A model generated the notes under the pieces. That model made no database searches. It had not been told where the DNA came from and saw nothing but the letters and a program-made list of their open reading frames with translations. Positions 1-8,278 of a stretch of 64,000 bases of DNA are shown piece after piece. The position numbers were made by a program, and so were the translations under genes. The stretch is from Methanosarcina barkeri MS (GTDB lineage: Archaea > Halobacteriota > Methanosarcinia > Methanosarcinales > Methanosarcinaceae): the NCBI RefSeq assembly GCF_000970025.1, contig NZ_CP009528.1:3583168-3647167 (forward strand). Reading direction: 5' to 3'. Numbering within the stretch: the stretch's first letter is position 1; each line of letters opens with the position of its first letter.

Positions 1-661
1 TTCCGTTTTCAAAACAGGTGAAAACAGAAGGTGCATATTTTTTAACTTCGTCAAAGAAAAGTTCGGTATCAAAAAGGAACATACCACTGTTCCAGAGGCA
101 GCCTTCCTGAATATATTTTTCTGCAGTTTCCCGGTTCGGTTTTTCTCGGAATTCAGAAACCCTGTAACCTGGCCCACAGGCTTCTGAGGGTTTAATATAA
201 CCATATCCAGTGTGAGGAAAAACAGGAACAACACCGAAAGTAACCAGATAATCAGAAGCAAGATATTCAGCCGAAGCAATTGTTTGCATTGCAGCTCTAT
301 CAAGGACATGGTCCGAAGAAAAAATCCCTACTACAGAACGCCCATATTTGTTTTCAATTATTCTCATTCCAAAGAAGATCGCAGGGAGAGTATTCTTGCC
401 TTCAGGCTCGATTAAGACATTTTCTGGAGGGATTGAGTATCCTATTTCCTCAATCTGTCCGATTACGAAAAATTTTTGAGCTTCATTCGTTACAACGAAA
501 ATTTCGGAAATATCAGAAATATCAAGACACCGAAGGACGGTTTCCTGAAAAAGAGACGCATTTCCAAACTTTAAAAACTGCTTGGGATACATTTCCCGGC
601 TGAGAGGCCAGAGGCGTGTTCCTGAACCGCCTGCAAGAATTATGGATTTTATAACTGTCAT
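1..661 (-). CDS. Mannose-1-phosphate guanylyltransferase (GMP), N-terminal part, runs off the window
   Basis: Transfers GMP from GTP to mannose-1-phosphate to make GDP-mannose for surface glycans. The minus-strand reading frame is open from the ATG at 661 to the window edge, about 220 residues, with no stop. It starts MTVIKSIILAGGSGTRLWPL, the nucleotide-binding signature of sugar nucleotidyltransferases, followed by YPKQFL. Further on are FSSDHV (metal-binding region), GYGYIKP, FREKP and WNSGMF, all typical of the ManC/GMP family rather than glucose-1-phosphate enzymes. A GGAG sits immediately before the ATG, closer than usual, so translation may use it weakly. The C-terminal beta-helix or isomerase domain lies outside, so a bifunctional isomerase/GMP cannot be excluded. 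Confidence 0.9.
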   Translation of the reverse strand, partial: MTVIKSIILAGGSGTRLWPLSREMYPKQFLKFGNASLFQETVLRCLDISDISEIFVVTNEAQKFFVIGQIEEIGYSIPPENVLIEPEGKNTLPAIFFGMRIIENKYGRSVVGIFSSDHVLDRAAMQTIASAEYLASDYLVTFGVVPVFPHTGYGYIKPSEACGPGYRVSEFREKPNRETAEKYIQEGCLWNSGMFLFDTELFFDEVKKYAPSVFTCFENG

Positions 662-1066
662 CTCCTGTAGATATTGGTTAAAATGGATGCTATCTTAATA
701 ATCTAACTGAAGGTATATAGCTTAGATTTTATAATAGCTTAGATTTTTAATAGCTTAGGTTCTATAATGACTTAGATTCTATAGCTGGTCTACATTAGAC
801 TCCAGATAAAAAGATATAGATACGCTGAAAACACGAGATCAGAGCAATATATAATTTCAGAACCCTGTTTCTTCTCCATAAAGAATCTGTCGTTCTCCTT
901 CATCGTACTTATCACAGATTACGAGGGTTTTTCCTTTCTCTTGACCTCTTTTTCCATCGAGCCCGGAGCTTTAGTATTCGTCTTCTGTACCATAAGAGTT
1001 TCCTCTGATATTTCTTCAATCTTCCAGTGTCTTAATCGTCCGGCAAAAAAGTAAAAATAAGTGAGA
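662..1066. other. AT-rich intergenic stretch with short degenerate repeats
   Basis: No gene supported. Positions about 718-785 hold four degenerate copies of a unit like TAGCTTAGATTTTATAA. A frame of 71 codons on the minus strand (919-1134) has no ribosome site and no recognisable domain; it overlaps the better-placed small frame at 1067-1207. Confidence 0.4.
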
Positions 1067-1207
1067 TTATTTGCAGGTGTCAAGGAGCGATCTCTTTTTG
1101 CCACCCCTGACTTCGGTAGGATGGATAGGATCAACGTCAGCTACTTCTTCCCCGTCCTTTTTCTCTAACTTTTCTCCCTTTGTACCCTCTCTTCTTTCTT
1201 CAGGCAT
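1067..1207 (-). CDS. Possible small charged protein, 46 residues
   Basis: Not recognised. A 46-codon minus-strand frame starts with ATG at 1207, preceded by a G-rich ATGGGGGTT that could act as a ribosome site. The product begins MPEERREGTKGEKLEKKDGE and is very rich in Lys, Glu and Arg, with no membrane segment. Such short hydrophilic frames are common in Methanosarcina intergenic DNA; composition alone does not prove expression. Confidence 0.25.
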   Translation of the reverse strand: MPEERREGTKGEKLEKKDGEEVADVDPIHPTEVRGGKKRSLLDTCK

Positions 1208-1800
1208 TTGTTTAACCCCCATATATCTATAAGTTCATCTAAGTTATGTTTTCCTTTACGCCTGTCAGAGTGAAATCACTCAGCTTTTTATAGCCATTCA
1301 ACTTTTTATAGCAATAGAGTGAATGAATTTCTCCAGCGAATAAATTTCTCTTTCAGGCAAAGGTTTTAAATTTTCAAGCTCAAATACGGCCGTAAAATTC
1401 GGTTATCTATCCGGATATAGTTTGTACTGAGTTTGCTTTATCCCTCCTCTCCGCCGATTGACTACCTGATATAGTCTGTTCGGGGATTACCCCTTAATTT
1501 ATTATACCCATTAGATTTATTAAATTATTGCAACAACGGTCAAAAAGTTGAAGAATATCCAGACTCTTTTAAAAGGAAATATTGACAGAAAGATCGCTTA
1601 TAATTCAACAAAAAATAATCCAGACAGAAAAAATAATTAAAATTATTTGGGAGAATATATATCCCATTAATCAGTATAAGGAGAACGTCCAGGCGGAAAA
1701 GCTCGGGAATAGAAAAAATCCGTGAGGAGATCCGCGATATCAGAATTTACCTATTTATTTGCTCTAAAAAAATTGCTTTTACTCAGGAAAATGTGATCTC
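1208..1800. other. Intergenic region upstream of the SudBA-type operon
   Basis: No gene seen. A short hairpin GAGTGAAATCACTC lies near 1270 and a duplicated CTTTTTATAGC at about 1282-1312. AT-rich boxes around 1660-1680 (GAATATATATCC) are plausible promoter elements for the gene starting at 1801. Confidence 0.35.
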
Positions 1801-2646
1801 ATGGCATATAAAGTATTGAAAAAGGAAGAAATCGCTCCGTCGGTGCACAGGGTGGTAATAGAAGCCCCTGACGTAGCAAAGGCTGCAAAAGCCGGACAGT
1901 TCATAATTCTCAGAATTAATGAAAAGGGAGAAAGGATACCCCTTACTATTGCCGACTTTGACAAAGAGAAAGGCACAGTAGCCATAATATTTCAAGAGAT
2001 GGGCAAAACTACAAAACAGCTTGCAAAGCTTTCTGCAGGCGAGTTTCTTGAAGACGTCGTCGGACCTCTTGGCACTCCTTCCGATGTAAGAAAACTTGGT
2101 ACTGTTATCCTTGTAGGTGGCGGAGTAGGAGTTGCACCGGCTTATCCCCAGGCAAAGGCTTATAGCAAAGCGGGCAACAAGGTAATTTCCATTATAGGAG
2201 CCCGGAACAAAGACCTTCTCATCCTTGAAAAGGAAATGAAGGATGCCAGTTCCGAACTGTATATCGCAACCGATGACGGATCAAAAGGACACCACGGATT
2301 TGTTACCGATATAATGAAACAGATTCTGGATAGCGGGGAAGAGGTTGCAAGAGTTGTAATTATTGGACCCCCAATAATGATGAAAGTAGGGACAGGAGTA
2401 GCTTCTCCCTATAATGTTGAAATTCTGGTAAGCCTTAACTCTATTATGGTAGACGGGACAGGTATGTGCGGCGGCTGCAGGGTTACAGTTGACGGAAAAA
2501 CCAGATTTACCTGCGTTGACGGGCCTGAATTTGATGCACGGAAAGTTGATTTTGTTCAACTCATGAACAGGCTTGCAATGTACCGCGGCGAAGAGACAAA
2601 AGCTGTGGAAAAATACGATGACGAATGCAGGTGTGGACTGCACTAA
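1801..2646 (+). CDS. SudB/NfnA-type FAD/NAD-binding oxidoreductase subunit
   Basis: Small subunit of a cytoplasmic ferredoxin:NADP(+) oxidoreductase / sulfide dehydrogenase-like pair. The 281-residue protein has a ferredoxin-reductase FAD domain (residues about 1-95), a nucleotide-binding domain with GGGVGVAPAYP near residue 104, and a C-terminal [2Fe-2S] segment. In that segment D218, C223, C226 and C238 (DGTGMCGGCRV...FTCVDG) match the unusual Asp/Cys3 cluster described for Pyrococcus SudB. The C-terminus has an extra CRC pair (residues 276-278). The next gene starts 17 bp downstream and encodes the partner subunit. Whether the complex bifurcates electrons (Nfn) or acts as a simple reductase cannot be read from the sequence. 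Confidence 0.9.
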   Translation: MAYKVLKKEEIAPSVHRVVIEAPDVAKAAKAGQFIILRINEKGERIPLTIADFDKEKGTVAIIFQEMGKTTKQLAKLSAGEFLEDVVGPLGTPSDVRKLGTVILVGGGVGVAPAYPQAKAYSKAGNKVISIIGARNKDLLILEKEMKDASSELYIATDDGSKGHHGFVTDIMKQILDSGEEVARVVIIGPPIMMKVGTGVASPYNVEILVSLNSIMVDGTGMCGGCRVTVDGKTRFTCVDGPEFDARKVDFVQLMNRLAMYRGEETKAVEKYDDECRCGLH

Positions 2647-2662
2647 ATGGAGGGGATGAAAA

Positions 2663-4072
2663 ATGCAAGAATTAAATGGAGAAAAAACCGTAAAAGCAAA
2701 GAAAGAAAGGACCCCTATGCCAGAACAGCCTGCGGAAGAGCGCAGGAAGAACTTTAATGAGGTAGCTCTCGGCTACACGAAAGAAGATGCTCTTGCCGAA
2801 GCCTCCCGCTGTCTATCCTGCAAGGAACCGAAATGTGTTGAAGGCTGCCCTGTGAATGTGGATATTCCGGGCTTTATCAAGCTTGTCTGCGAGGAAGACT
2901 TCGCAGGGGCAATAGAGAAGATTAAAGGCACAAATGCCCTTCCTGCCATCTGCGGTCGTGTCTGCCCCCAGGAAACTCAGTGTGAAGCTCTCTGCGTACT
3001 CGGAAAGAAGGGACAGCCAGTTGCTATCGGAAGGCTCGAACGTTTCTGCGCTGATTATGAGCGCCAGCAGGGAGTAAAGGTTCCTGAAGTTCCGAAACCT
3101 ACAGGAAAGAAAGTAGCTGTTGTAGGTTCAGGGCCTGCGGGTCTCACTGCCGCAGCAGATCTTGCAAAGCTGGGCCACAAAGTCACTGTTTTTGAATCTC
3201 TACACAAAGCCGGCGGAGTTCTGAGTTACGGCATTCCGGAGTTCAGGCTGCCAAAGGAAATTGTTCGGCAGGAAGTTGAGTACATTGAGAAACTCGGAGT
3301 AGAGTTCAAGCCCAACTATATCATCGGCAGGATCAAGACCTTAGACGAGCTCTGTGACGAATTTGATGCGGTCTTCATGGGCACTGGCGCAGGTCTCCCG
3401 AACTTTATGGGAATTCCAGGCGAAAACTTCAACGGCGTTTACTCTGCAAACGAGTTCCTGACCCGTGTAAACCTCATGAAAGCCTATGACCCTGAATATG
3501 ATACCAGAGTCAGGCTTGGAAGGCACGTTGTGGTGGTCGGTGGCGGAAATGTGGCAATGGATTCCGCTCGCTCAGCCCTCCGCCTGGGCGCTGAAGAAGT
3601 CAGCATAGTCTATCGCCGTGGGGAAGAAGAGATGCCAGCCCGCAGGGAAGAAATCGAGCACGCAAAAGAAGAAGGTATAACCTTCAGGCTCCTTACAAAC
3701 CCCGTCCGCATTCTTGGCGACGATAAATTCAATGTTACCGCAGTCGAATGTATTAAAATGAAACTCGGCGAACCTGACAAATCAGGCAGAAGAAGACCTG
3801 TCCCTGTAGAAGGTTCGGAATTCACTATTCCTGCCGAAGTTGTTGTTATCGCCATAGGCACGTCCCCGAACCCCATGATTTTCAAAGGCTCGGAAGGCCT
3901 TGATAAGAACAAAAAAGGCACTGTTGTCGCAGACGAAGAAACCGGTGCGACCTCCAAGTGCGGAGTCTTTGCAGGCGGAGATGTTGTCACAGGCGCAGCA
4001 ACCGTTATCAGTGCAATGGGCGCTGGCAAGAAAGCCGCAAAAGCAATTGATGAATATTTGAAAGAACAGTGA
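2663..4072 (+). CDS. SudA/NfnB-type (GltA-like) NADPH-dependent oxidoreductase subunit
   Basis: Large subunit of the SudBA/Nfn-type complex, homologous to the small subunit of glutamate synthase. 469 residues. The N-terminal part has the cluster motifs CLSCKEPKCVEGCP and CGRVCPQETQCEALC for two [4Fe-4S] clusters. A first dinucleotide fold (VVGSGPAGLTAA) binds FAD and a second (VVVGGGNVAMDSARSALRLG) binds NADPH. The C-terminus has GVFAGGDVVTGAATVI, the usual FAD-ribityl motif. No glutamate synthase large subunit is adjacent, and the partner is SudB-like, so the annotation 'glutamate synthase small subunit' would be misleading. An intrinsic terminator begins at its stop codon. Confidence 0.9.
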   Translation: MQELNGEKTVKAKKERTPMPEQPAEERRKNFNEVALGYTKEDALAEASRCLSCKEPKCVEGCPVNVDIPGFIKLVCEEDFAGAIEKIKGTNALPAICGRVCPQETQCEALCVLGKKGQPVAIGRLERFCADYERQQGVKVPEVPKPTGKKVAVVGSGPAGLTAAADLAKLGHKVTVFESLHKAGGVLSYGIPEFRLPKEIVRQEVEYIEKLGVEFKPNYIIGRIKTLDELCDEFDAVFMGTGAGLPNFMGIPGENFNGVYSANEFLTRVNLMKAYDPEYDTRVRLGRHVVVVGGGNVAMDSARSALRLGAEEVSIVYRRGEEEMPARREEIEHAKEEGITFRLLTNPVRILGDDKFNVTAVECIKMKLGEPDKSGRRRPVPVEGSEFTIPAEVVVIAIGTSPNPMIFKGSEGLDKNKKGTVVADEETGATSKCGVFAGGDVVTGAATVISAMGAGKKAAKAIDEYLKEQ

Positions 4073-4096
4073 AACCAGAATATTCTGGTTTTCTTT
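4072..4096 (+). terminator. Intrinsic terminator after the SudBA-type operon
   Basis: A perfect 20-bp palindrome (4072-4091, arms AAACCAGAAT/ATTCTGGTTT) overlaps the last base of the stop codon and runs into a T-rich tract (TTTTCTTTTTTA). Confidence 0.7.
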
Positions 4097-4542
4097 TTTA
4101 GTTTAAAAGCTATTAAATTTTGCAATTTTCTATTTTTTGAGTGAGTAAAAACGCTAATAGAAGAAATATAAAAAGTGCCCTTATGTGTATCCCATACTTT
4201 TTTCTCTCAACCTTCGTTATCGGTCATAACCCTTGTATTTCTATAAGCTATGGAATAACCGAGTTAAGAGAAACATACTCCAGAGTTCAAAACTTATAAC
4301 ATGAATTTTAGAGAGTACAACGTAAAAATAATAAGCTGGTAATAAAAAATTGGTTCAAAACTCTTGTATCTGAAATTGAGGGAATGTTAATGCAACTTCC
4401 CTTATTCCGTGCAGGTAGTTATACACGCAACTTGAAGAAAAAGCCTGTAAATGGCAAAATAAAAAGAAAGATATGTGAAAGAGTTTCTATTGTAGAGCCT
4501 AATAATAAGAAAACGTAAAAAAGTTCTTTAATAACAGTCCTG
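4073..4542. other. Intergenic region holding one copy of a diverged dispersed repeat
   Basis: Apart from the terminator no gene is seen. The stretch about 4220-4440 resembles 17845-18030: both contain TATCGGTCA, TATGGAATAAC, then AAAACTTATAA, then GTGCAGGT with an ACCTG/ACG-type tail. The similarity is patchy and looks old. Confidence 0.4.
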
Positions 4543-5793
4543 GTGGAAACTTTGGCGAGAGTAATAGATATTTTTTATAAATGCTATGAGAAACAAAGAC
4601 AGTACCCTAAAATATGGATTTTTTTGGGTGTTATAATCGTTGTATGGTTGTTTTTTTGGTTTCCACATTGGGAAGTAGCTAAATATGGAATAACAGATCC
4701 TAAAGACGTATCTGATGCAGAAAATAGTCACCGTTCTACTTTAGCTCAAATATTAGGTGGTGTTGCTGTTGGTATCGGTCTTTACTATACATGGCGGCGG
4801 GTTAATATCGCCGAAAATAGTTTGAAACATTCTCAGGAGACTCTTGTAGCTAATCAAAAAATTGCTCAGGATAATCTAAAAGTACTGCAGGAAGGACAGA
4901 TTACTGAACGCTTCACTAGGGCTATTGATCAGTTAGGAGCTATTGACCAATTAGGTAATCCAGCAATTGAGATTAGATTAGGTGGAATATACGCTCTTGG
5001 AAGAATCGCAGACGAATCGAAGAAAGACTATTGGCCAATTATGGAAATTTTAACAGCGTATATTAGAATGAATTCGAATTGTCAATTTAACGAAAATGAT
5101 ATAAAAACCGAAGTTGTGACAAAAGTTATTCGAGATAATGACAACAAGTGTCCCAAAGTACTAGAAGTAACAAATTTTTCAGTCGATATTAATGCGGCTC
5201 TTACAATTATCGGAAAACATGAGAAGCCGGTTACTGTTATTAATGGAGAGAGTAATCATCTTCTAAGTTTAGTTGGAACTTATCTTAAAGGAGCTGAACT
5301 TATATCGGGTCATTTTGAAGATGTAAGCTTTAGGCGAGCTAATCTTAAAGGAGCTAACTTTAGTTATTGTTTTTTTAATTGTGCTTATTTTGGAGAGGCT
5401 CACCTTGAAGGAGCTAACCTTTCGAAATCTAATTTTTCAGAGGGTTCCTTTTATAAAGCTCATCTTGAAGGAGCTAATCTTATTGAGGCTCATCTCGAAA
5501 GTACATTCTTTAGAGAAGCAAATCTTGAAGGGACTAAACTTCTAGGAGCTTATCTTGAAAATGCAGACTTTGAAGGGACTTGTCTGAAAGGAGTTAAAAA
5601 CTTAACAATTGATCAGCTTTCTAAAGTAAAAACGCTTTACAATGCGAGATTAGATGATGAGCTTCGTATACCACTAGAAAAAAAGTATCCTGAACTTTTT
5701 ACAAAAAATGGTAAAAACTCCCGGTCCAGAAGAACAGTCGTGGAAAATAATACAGGCCTGGCCGCAGGAGAGACTTTAGAGTTAAAAAACTGA
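4543..5793 (+). CDS. Membrane-anchored pentapeptide-repeat protein
   Basis: Function unknown. 416 residues from a GTG start (no strong ribosome site, so the start is uncertain). One hydrophobic segment lies at about residues 24-42 (IWIFLGVIIVVWLFFWFP) and a second weaker one near 65-85. A coiled-coil-like stretch follows (NSLKHSQETLVANQKIAQ), then a conserved region RLGGIYALGRIADES. Residues about 240-350 are pentapeptide repeats A(N/H)LxG/xA (ANLKGANF, AHLEGANL, ANLEGTKL, AYLENADF), which form a right-handed quadrilateral helix. The family is widespread in archaea and bacteria with few known roles. Base composition is AT-rich and no operon partner is visible. Confidence 0.8.
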   Translation: METLARVIDIFYKCYEKQRQYPKIWIFLGVIIVVWLFFWFPHWEVAKYGITDPKDVSDAENSHRSTLAQILGGVAVGIGLYYTWRRVNIAENSLKHSQETLVANQKIAQDNLKVLQEGQITERFTRAIDQLGAIDQLGNPAIEIRLGGIYALGRIADESKKDYWPIMEILTAYIRMNSNCQFNENDIKTEVVTKVIRDNDNKCPKVLEVTNFSVDINAALTIIGKHEKPVTVINGESNHLLSLVGTYLKGAELISGHFEDVSFRRANLKGANFSYCFFNCAYFGEAHLEGANLSKSNFSEGSFYKAHLEGANLIEAHLESTFFREANLEGTKLLGAYLENADFEGTCLKGVKNLTIDQLSKVKTLYNARLDDELRIPLEKKYPELFTKNGKNSRSRRTVVENNTGLAAGETLELKN

Positions 5794-6877
5794 TATGTTT
5801 TACACCTACCACTATCAGAAAAAGCCTGTAATTGGGATAAAAGTAACACCAACAGTGTATTCCGTTATTTTCCGGAAACAACTGTATTCCTGCTATGATA
5901 TGACTGAAATTACGAGAAGGAATGTAAGATCCCCCTGCAAAAATCCAGTAGTTTACAAGGAATATTACTGCATTTTTGAGTTTTTCCTGAATTCCTTTCT
6001 CATTGCGTTTTTGTGTTTCCATTAACAGTAAAAAAGCCTATCATTCTAAGCCGCTTTGAGACATTTTTAAAATAAGACCTGAGTTTGACAGTTTGATTTT
6101 TATGTGGAAAGATTGTTTTCATATCCGTTGGAATGATAAGTAATATTATTTCAACAAATTTTTGCCCATTTTTTACGATTTAATTTGACAGATGATTCTC
6201 TTTCTCTTGATGGCCATTTTTATGATTTTTGACCAAATTTTTGGTATAGAATTTGACAGATAGCATGAATCTAAGATAAAATATAGATACTATCCAAAAA
6301 GTCAGGTCCAAAAGTGCTAAAATGGGACAAAAATTTATATTAATTTACCTTATAGCTGACTTTCCGCAGATGTCCATTCAATTTTCACAATTTTTCTTGC
6401 TATCGTTTTTCTGAAAATTACCTTGCTTATTCAAACTTCATTGAAAGCTTCTAACCTCTATTTCCGGAAGTTTCAGTTGGGATAATAATTGCAAATTATT
6501 GAACAAATGCACAAAAACGATAGCAGGAAAAATGTTCTTTTACTCAAGACATCTGCGGAAGGTAGGTTATACAGAAAGAATGAATAATAACTGTTTTGTT
6601 TTTATTCAAAATTATATAATATTAAAAAATAATATATGTTTCGAAAGGCTGATTACAGTTTTTACATGTCCTCTTAATCAGGGTTCCCTCTTTTTTCCCT
6701 GCCTGGGCCTTTCTAGGCTCCCTGACTGGATTCTCTTCTTGCTCCTTGGTTACCCCTTATCTCTTCAGTACTAGCCTCTAATCGCCTGTACTCAAAGCTC
6801 TTGAAGAATTGAGCATAGAAGTCAATACAGGAGCAAGAGAGCTAATTATAAATATTATAATCATTATAATGATTATA
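5794..6877. other. Long intergenic region with a miniature inverted-repeat element
   Basis: No convincing gene. Short frames at 5795-6025 and 6499-6774 have no ribosome site, and the latter crosses the right arm of the inverted repeat (6352-6571). Several TTTGACAG motifs occur at 6080-6260. The last part leads into the toxin-antitoxin operator. Confidence 0.4.
6352..6571. repeat. Miniature inverted-repeat element, about 220 bp
   Basis: The left arm (about 6352-6410, containing CTTTCCGCAGATGTC and CTTGCTATCGTTTTT) is matched in reverse complement by the right arm (about 6513-6571, AAAAACGATAGCAGG and GACATCTGCGGAAGG). The arms are about 55 bp and imperfect. The interior of about 100 bp codes for nothing. 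This is the architecture of a MITE or a collapsed insertion sequence. A related half-arm (CTGCGGAAAGTAGGTA) occurs near 52370. Confidence 0.7.
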
Positions 6878-6879
6878 AT
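6854..6879. promoter_or_regulatory. Perfect 26-bp palindrome over the antitoxin start, likely autoregulatory operator
   Basis: Positions 6854-6879 read the same on both strands (half-site ATTATAATCATTA). The palindrome ends inside the ATG of the antitoxin gene (6878-6880). Antitoxins of this type commonly repress their own operon by binding palindromes at the promoter or start, so an operator role is inferred. Confidence 0.6.
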
Positions 6880-7093
6880 GCAAGACGGAACCACAATTCA
6901 AATTTCAAAGAAAAACCGCGACGAATTGAAAAAAATCGGCTCTATGGGTGATGACTACAATACCGTCATTGAGAAATTAATCAGAGAGTATAAGAATCAT
7001 GAATATAGATTGAAGATAGACCGAATTGCGGAAGAAGCCAAAAAACACTTTAAAGAACACCGCGAAGAATACGTGAGCGTGGATGACCTTTAA
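6878..7093 (+). CDS. RelB/DUF7557-like antitoxin
   Basis: Antitoxin partner of the RelE-type toxin that follows. From the ATG at 6878 it is 71 residues: MQDGTTIQISKKNRDELKKI with a ribbon-helix-helix-like N-terminus (TTIQISKKNRDELKKIG), then YNTVIEKLIREY and an acidic, charged helix that would wrap the toxin. A longer frame starting at 6809 would cover the palindrome and is less likely. The stop overlaps the toxin start by 11 bp, the usual arrangement for translational coupling. Family assignment rests on size, fold pattern and context. Confidence 0.75.
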   Translation: MQDGTTIQISKKNRDELKKIGSMGDDYNTVIEKLIREYKNHEYRLKIDRIAEEAKKHFKEHREEYVSVDDL

Positions 7094-7350
7094 AGTTTTC
7101 ATAAAAGCAAAAGTTCTTGATGACCTGCCACAAAGTAGAAAAAAACAAGTTGCTGAAGCTTTAAAAGATCTAAAAAATGGGTTTCAGGGCGGTAATAAGT
7201 GCAGAATAGAAGGTTATAAAGAAGATGTGTACCGTCTTCGAATCGGGAATTACAGGGCGTTCTATACCGTTGATTTTGAAGAGAATGCAATTGTTTGTTT
7301 TTGACATCTTGACACAAGAGCAAGCGCACAAAAAATACGGCCGTCTTTAA
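7083..7350 (+). pseudogene. RelE/ParE-type toxin with a frameshift near its C-terminus
   Basis: RelE-family toxins cleave mRNA at the ribosome. The frame starts MTFKVFIKAKVLDDLPQS and continues with VYRLRIGNYRAFYTVD, the RelE core, but stops at 7304 after AIVCF (73 residues). If one T of the five-T run at about 7299-7303 is removed, the frame continues with FDILTQEQAHKKYGRL and ends at 7350, giving the normal length of about 88 residues with a typical RelE C-terminus. The gene is therefore disrupted by a +1 insertion in a homopolymer, or the base call is wrong. The truncated form lacks the last strand and the C-terminal residues often needed for activity. Confidence 0.8.
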
Positions 7351-7745
7351 TTCTCACTCATTACCTGACGTTTTGATTTAGCATGAAAGTACGGAATAAA
7401 AATGGCTTCCAATACTCCTTTTGATTTTCTGCTCCTTATCAAATTTAAGCCTTGTATGGCAATTCACTGATTAGTTTAGCGATGGTTTGAAAACCATAGT
7501 TAGGACAACCTTAATACCCCAAGGTAATGACGAGATCAATAGTCAAAAAAGGGTGAGGTGAAAAAGTACTTTCATTTCTTTGTGCCTGTTATTCGAAGAA
7601 TATCATGTGCGTTTAGACAAAAATCACAAATTTTCTTGCTGGTTGACAATACATCACCTAGATCGTAAGAAAAGATGATTAAAAAATATTTAAAAGCATA
7701 GGTGAAGAGAGTTAAAAGTCATAAAAAAAGGAGAGTGCAGTCAAT
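7351..7745. other. Intergenic region with no gene seen
   Basis: Contains a spaced inverted repeat ATGAAAGTAC (7383-7392) / GTACTTTCAT (about 7566-7575). No open frame of note and no RNA gene recognised. Confidence 0.35.
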
Positions 7746-7925
7746 TTAAAGATTTTCCAGCACAATTTTCAATAGTAAAATTACAACAAGAATCAATATG
7801 AGAGTCCACAAGAGTGGCAACACGATACGCAGCAAAAAGTACAGTACTATTGCTATGAGAATTAGCTGACCTAAAGATGAACCTCTTCCAGCACGCAGGA
7901 AGCGACGATTAAATCCTCTAGCCAT
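7746..7925 (-). CDS. Small hydrophobic membrane protein, 59 residues
   Basis: Function unknown. It starts at the ATG at 7925, preceded by GAAGGTG; a GTG three codons upstream would overlap that ribosome site. The N-terminus is basic (MARGFNRRFLRAGRG), followed by one or two close membrane segments (LGQLILIAIVLYFLLRIVLPLLW and LILILVVILLLKIV). The positive-inside rule puts the N-terminus in the cytoplasm. It is monocistronic as far as can be seen. Confidence 0.6.
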   Translation of the reverse strand: MARGFNRRFLRAGRGSSLGQLILIAIVLYFLLRIVLPLLWTLILILVVILLLKIVLENL

Positions 7926-8030
7926 TAAATACACCTTCTAACTTATATTCTGTTTTATTTCAGTCTTATACTTTCTGCCCGGCAAATAATGTAAAAAATG
8001 AAACCATACCTTACCAGATTTTTTAAGAAA

Positions 8031-8102
8031 CAGGTCTGCTGGGAATCGAACCCAGGTTCGGAGCTCCGGAGGCTCCAGTGATATCCTCTACACTACAGAC
8101 CT
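8031..8102 (-). tRNA. tRNA-Arg (anticodon CCG)
   Basis: The minus strand folds into a 72-nt tRNA: acceptor AGGTCTG pairs with CAGACCT, discriminator G; short D stem GTG/CAC; anticodon stem GGAGC/GCTCC with loop CTCCGGA; variable loop GAAC; T arm CTGGG-TTCGATT-CCCAG. The anticodon CCG (plus-strand 8067-8069) reads CGG, arginine. No intron and no encoded CCA are seen. Confidence 0.93.
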
Positions 8103-8130
8103 TCACTATCAAAAAGTCAAGATCAGTTCG

Positions 8131-8142
8131 CTAATATATAAA
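8131..8142 (-). promoter_or_regulatory. TATA box of the tRNA-Arg gene
   Basis: On the minus strand TTTATATATTAG lies about 30 bp upstream of the tRNA 5' end, the expected spacing for an archaeal promoter. Confidence 0.6.
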
Positions 8143-8278
8143 ACCATAATCAGTTAACTGGCTGGTTATAGTGCTAAATAGCTTATAAACTTAATCCTTA
8201 ATAATATTAAAATATCCTTTTATATTTAATATTTATAAACCATTAAAAGGAAATTTAGCCTGAGAATTTCAGGATAGT

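Noticed and set aside
919-1134. 71-codon minus-strand frame
   Set aside because: Overlaps a better-placed small frame and lacks a ribosome site.
2663-4072. Annotation as glutamate synthase small subunit
   Set aside because: No large subunit is adjacent and the partner gene is SudB-like, so a SudA/Nfn-type role fits better.
5795-6025. 76-codon frame after the pentapeptide gene
   Set aside because: No ribosome site, no domain, and a biased composition typical of AT-rich non-coding DNA.
6499-6774. 91-codon frame
   Set aside because: It starts just upstream of the right arm of an inverted-repeat element and runs through it; no recognisable protein character.
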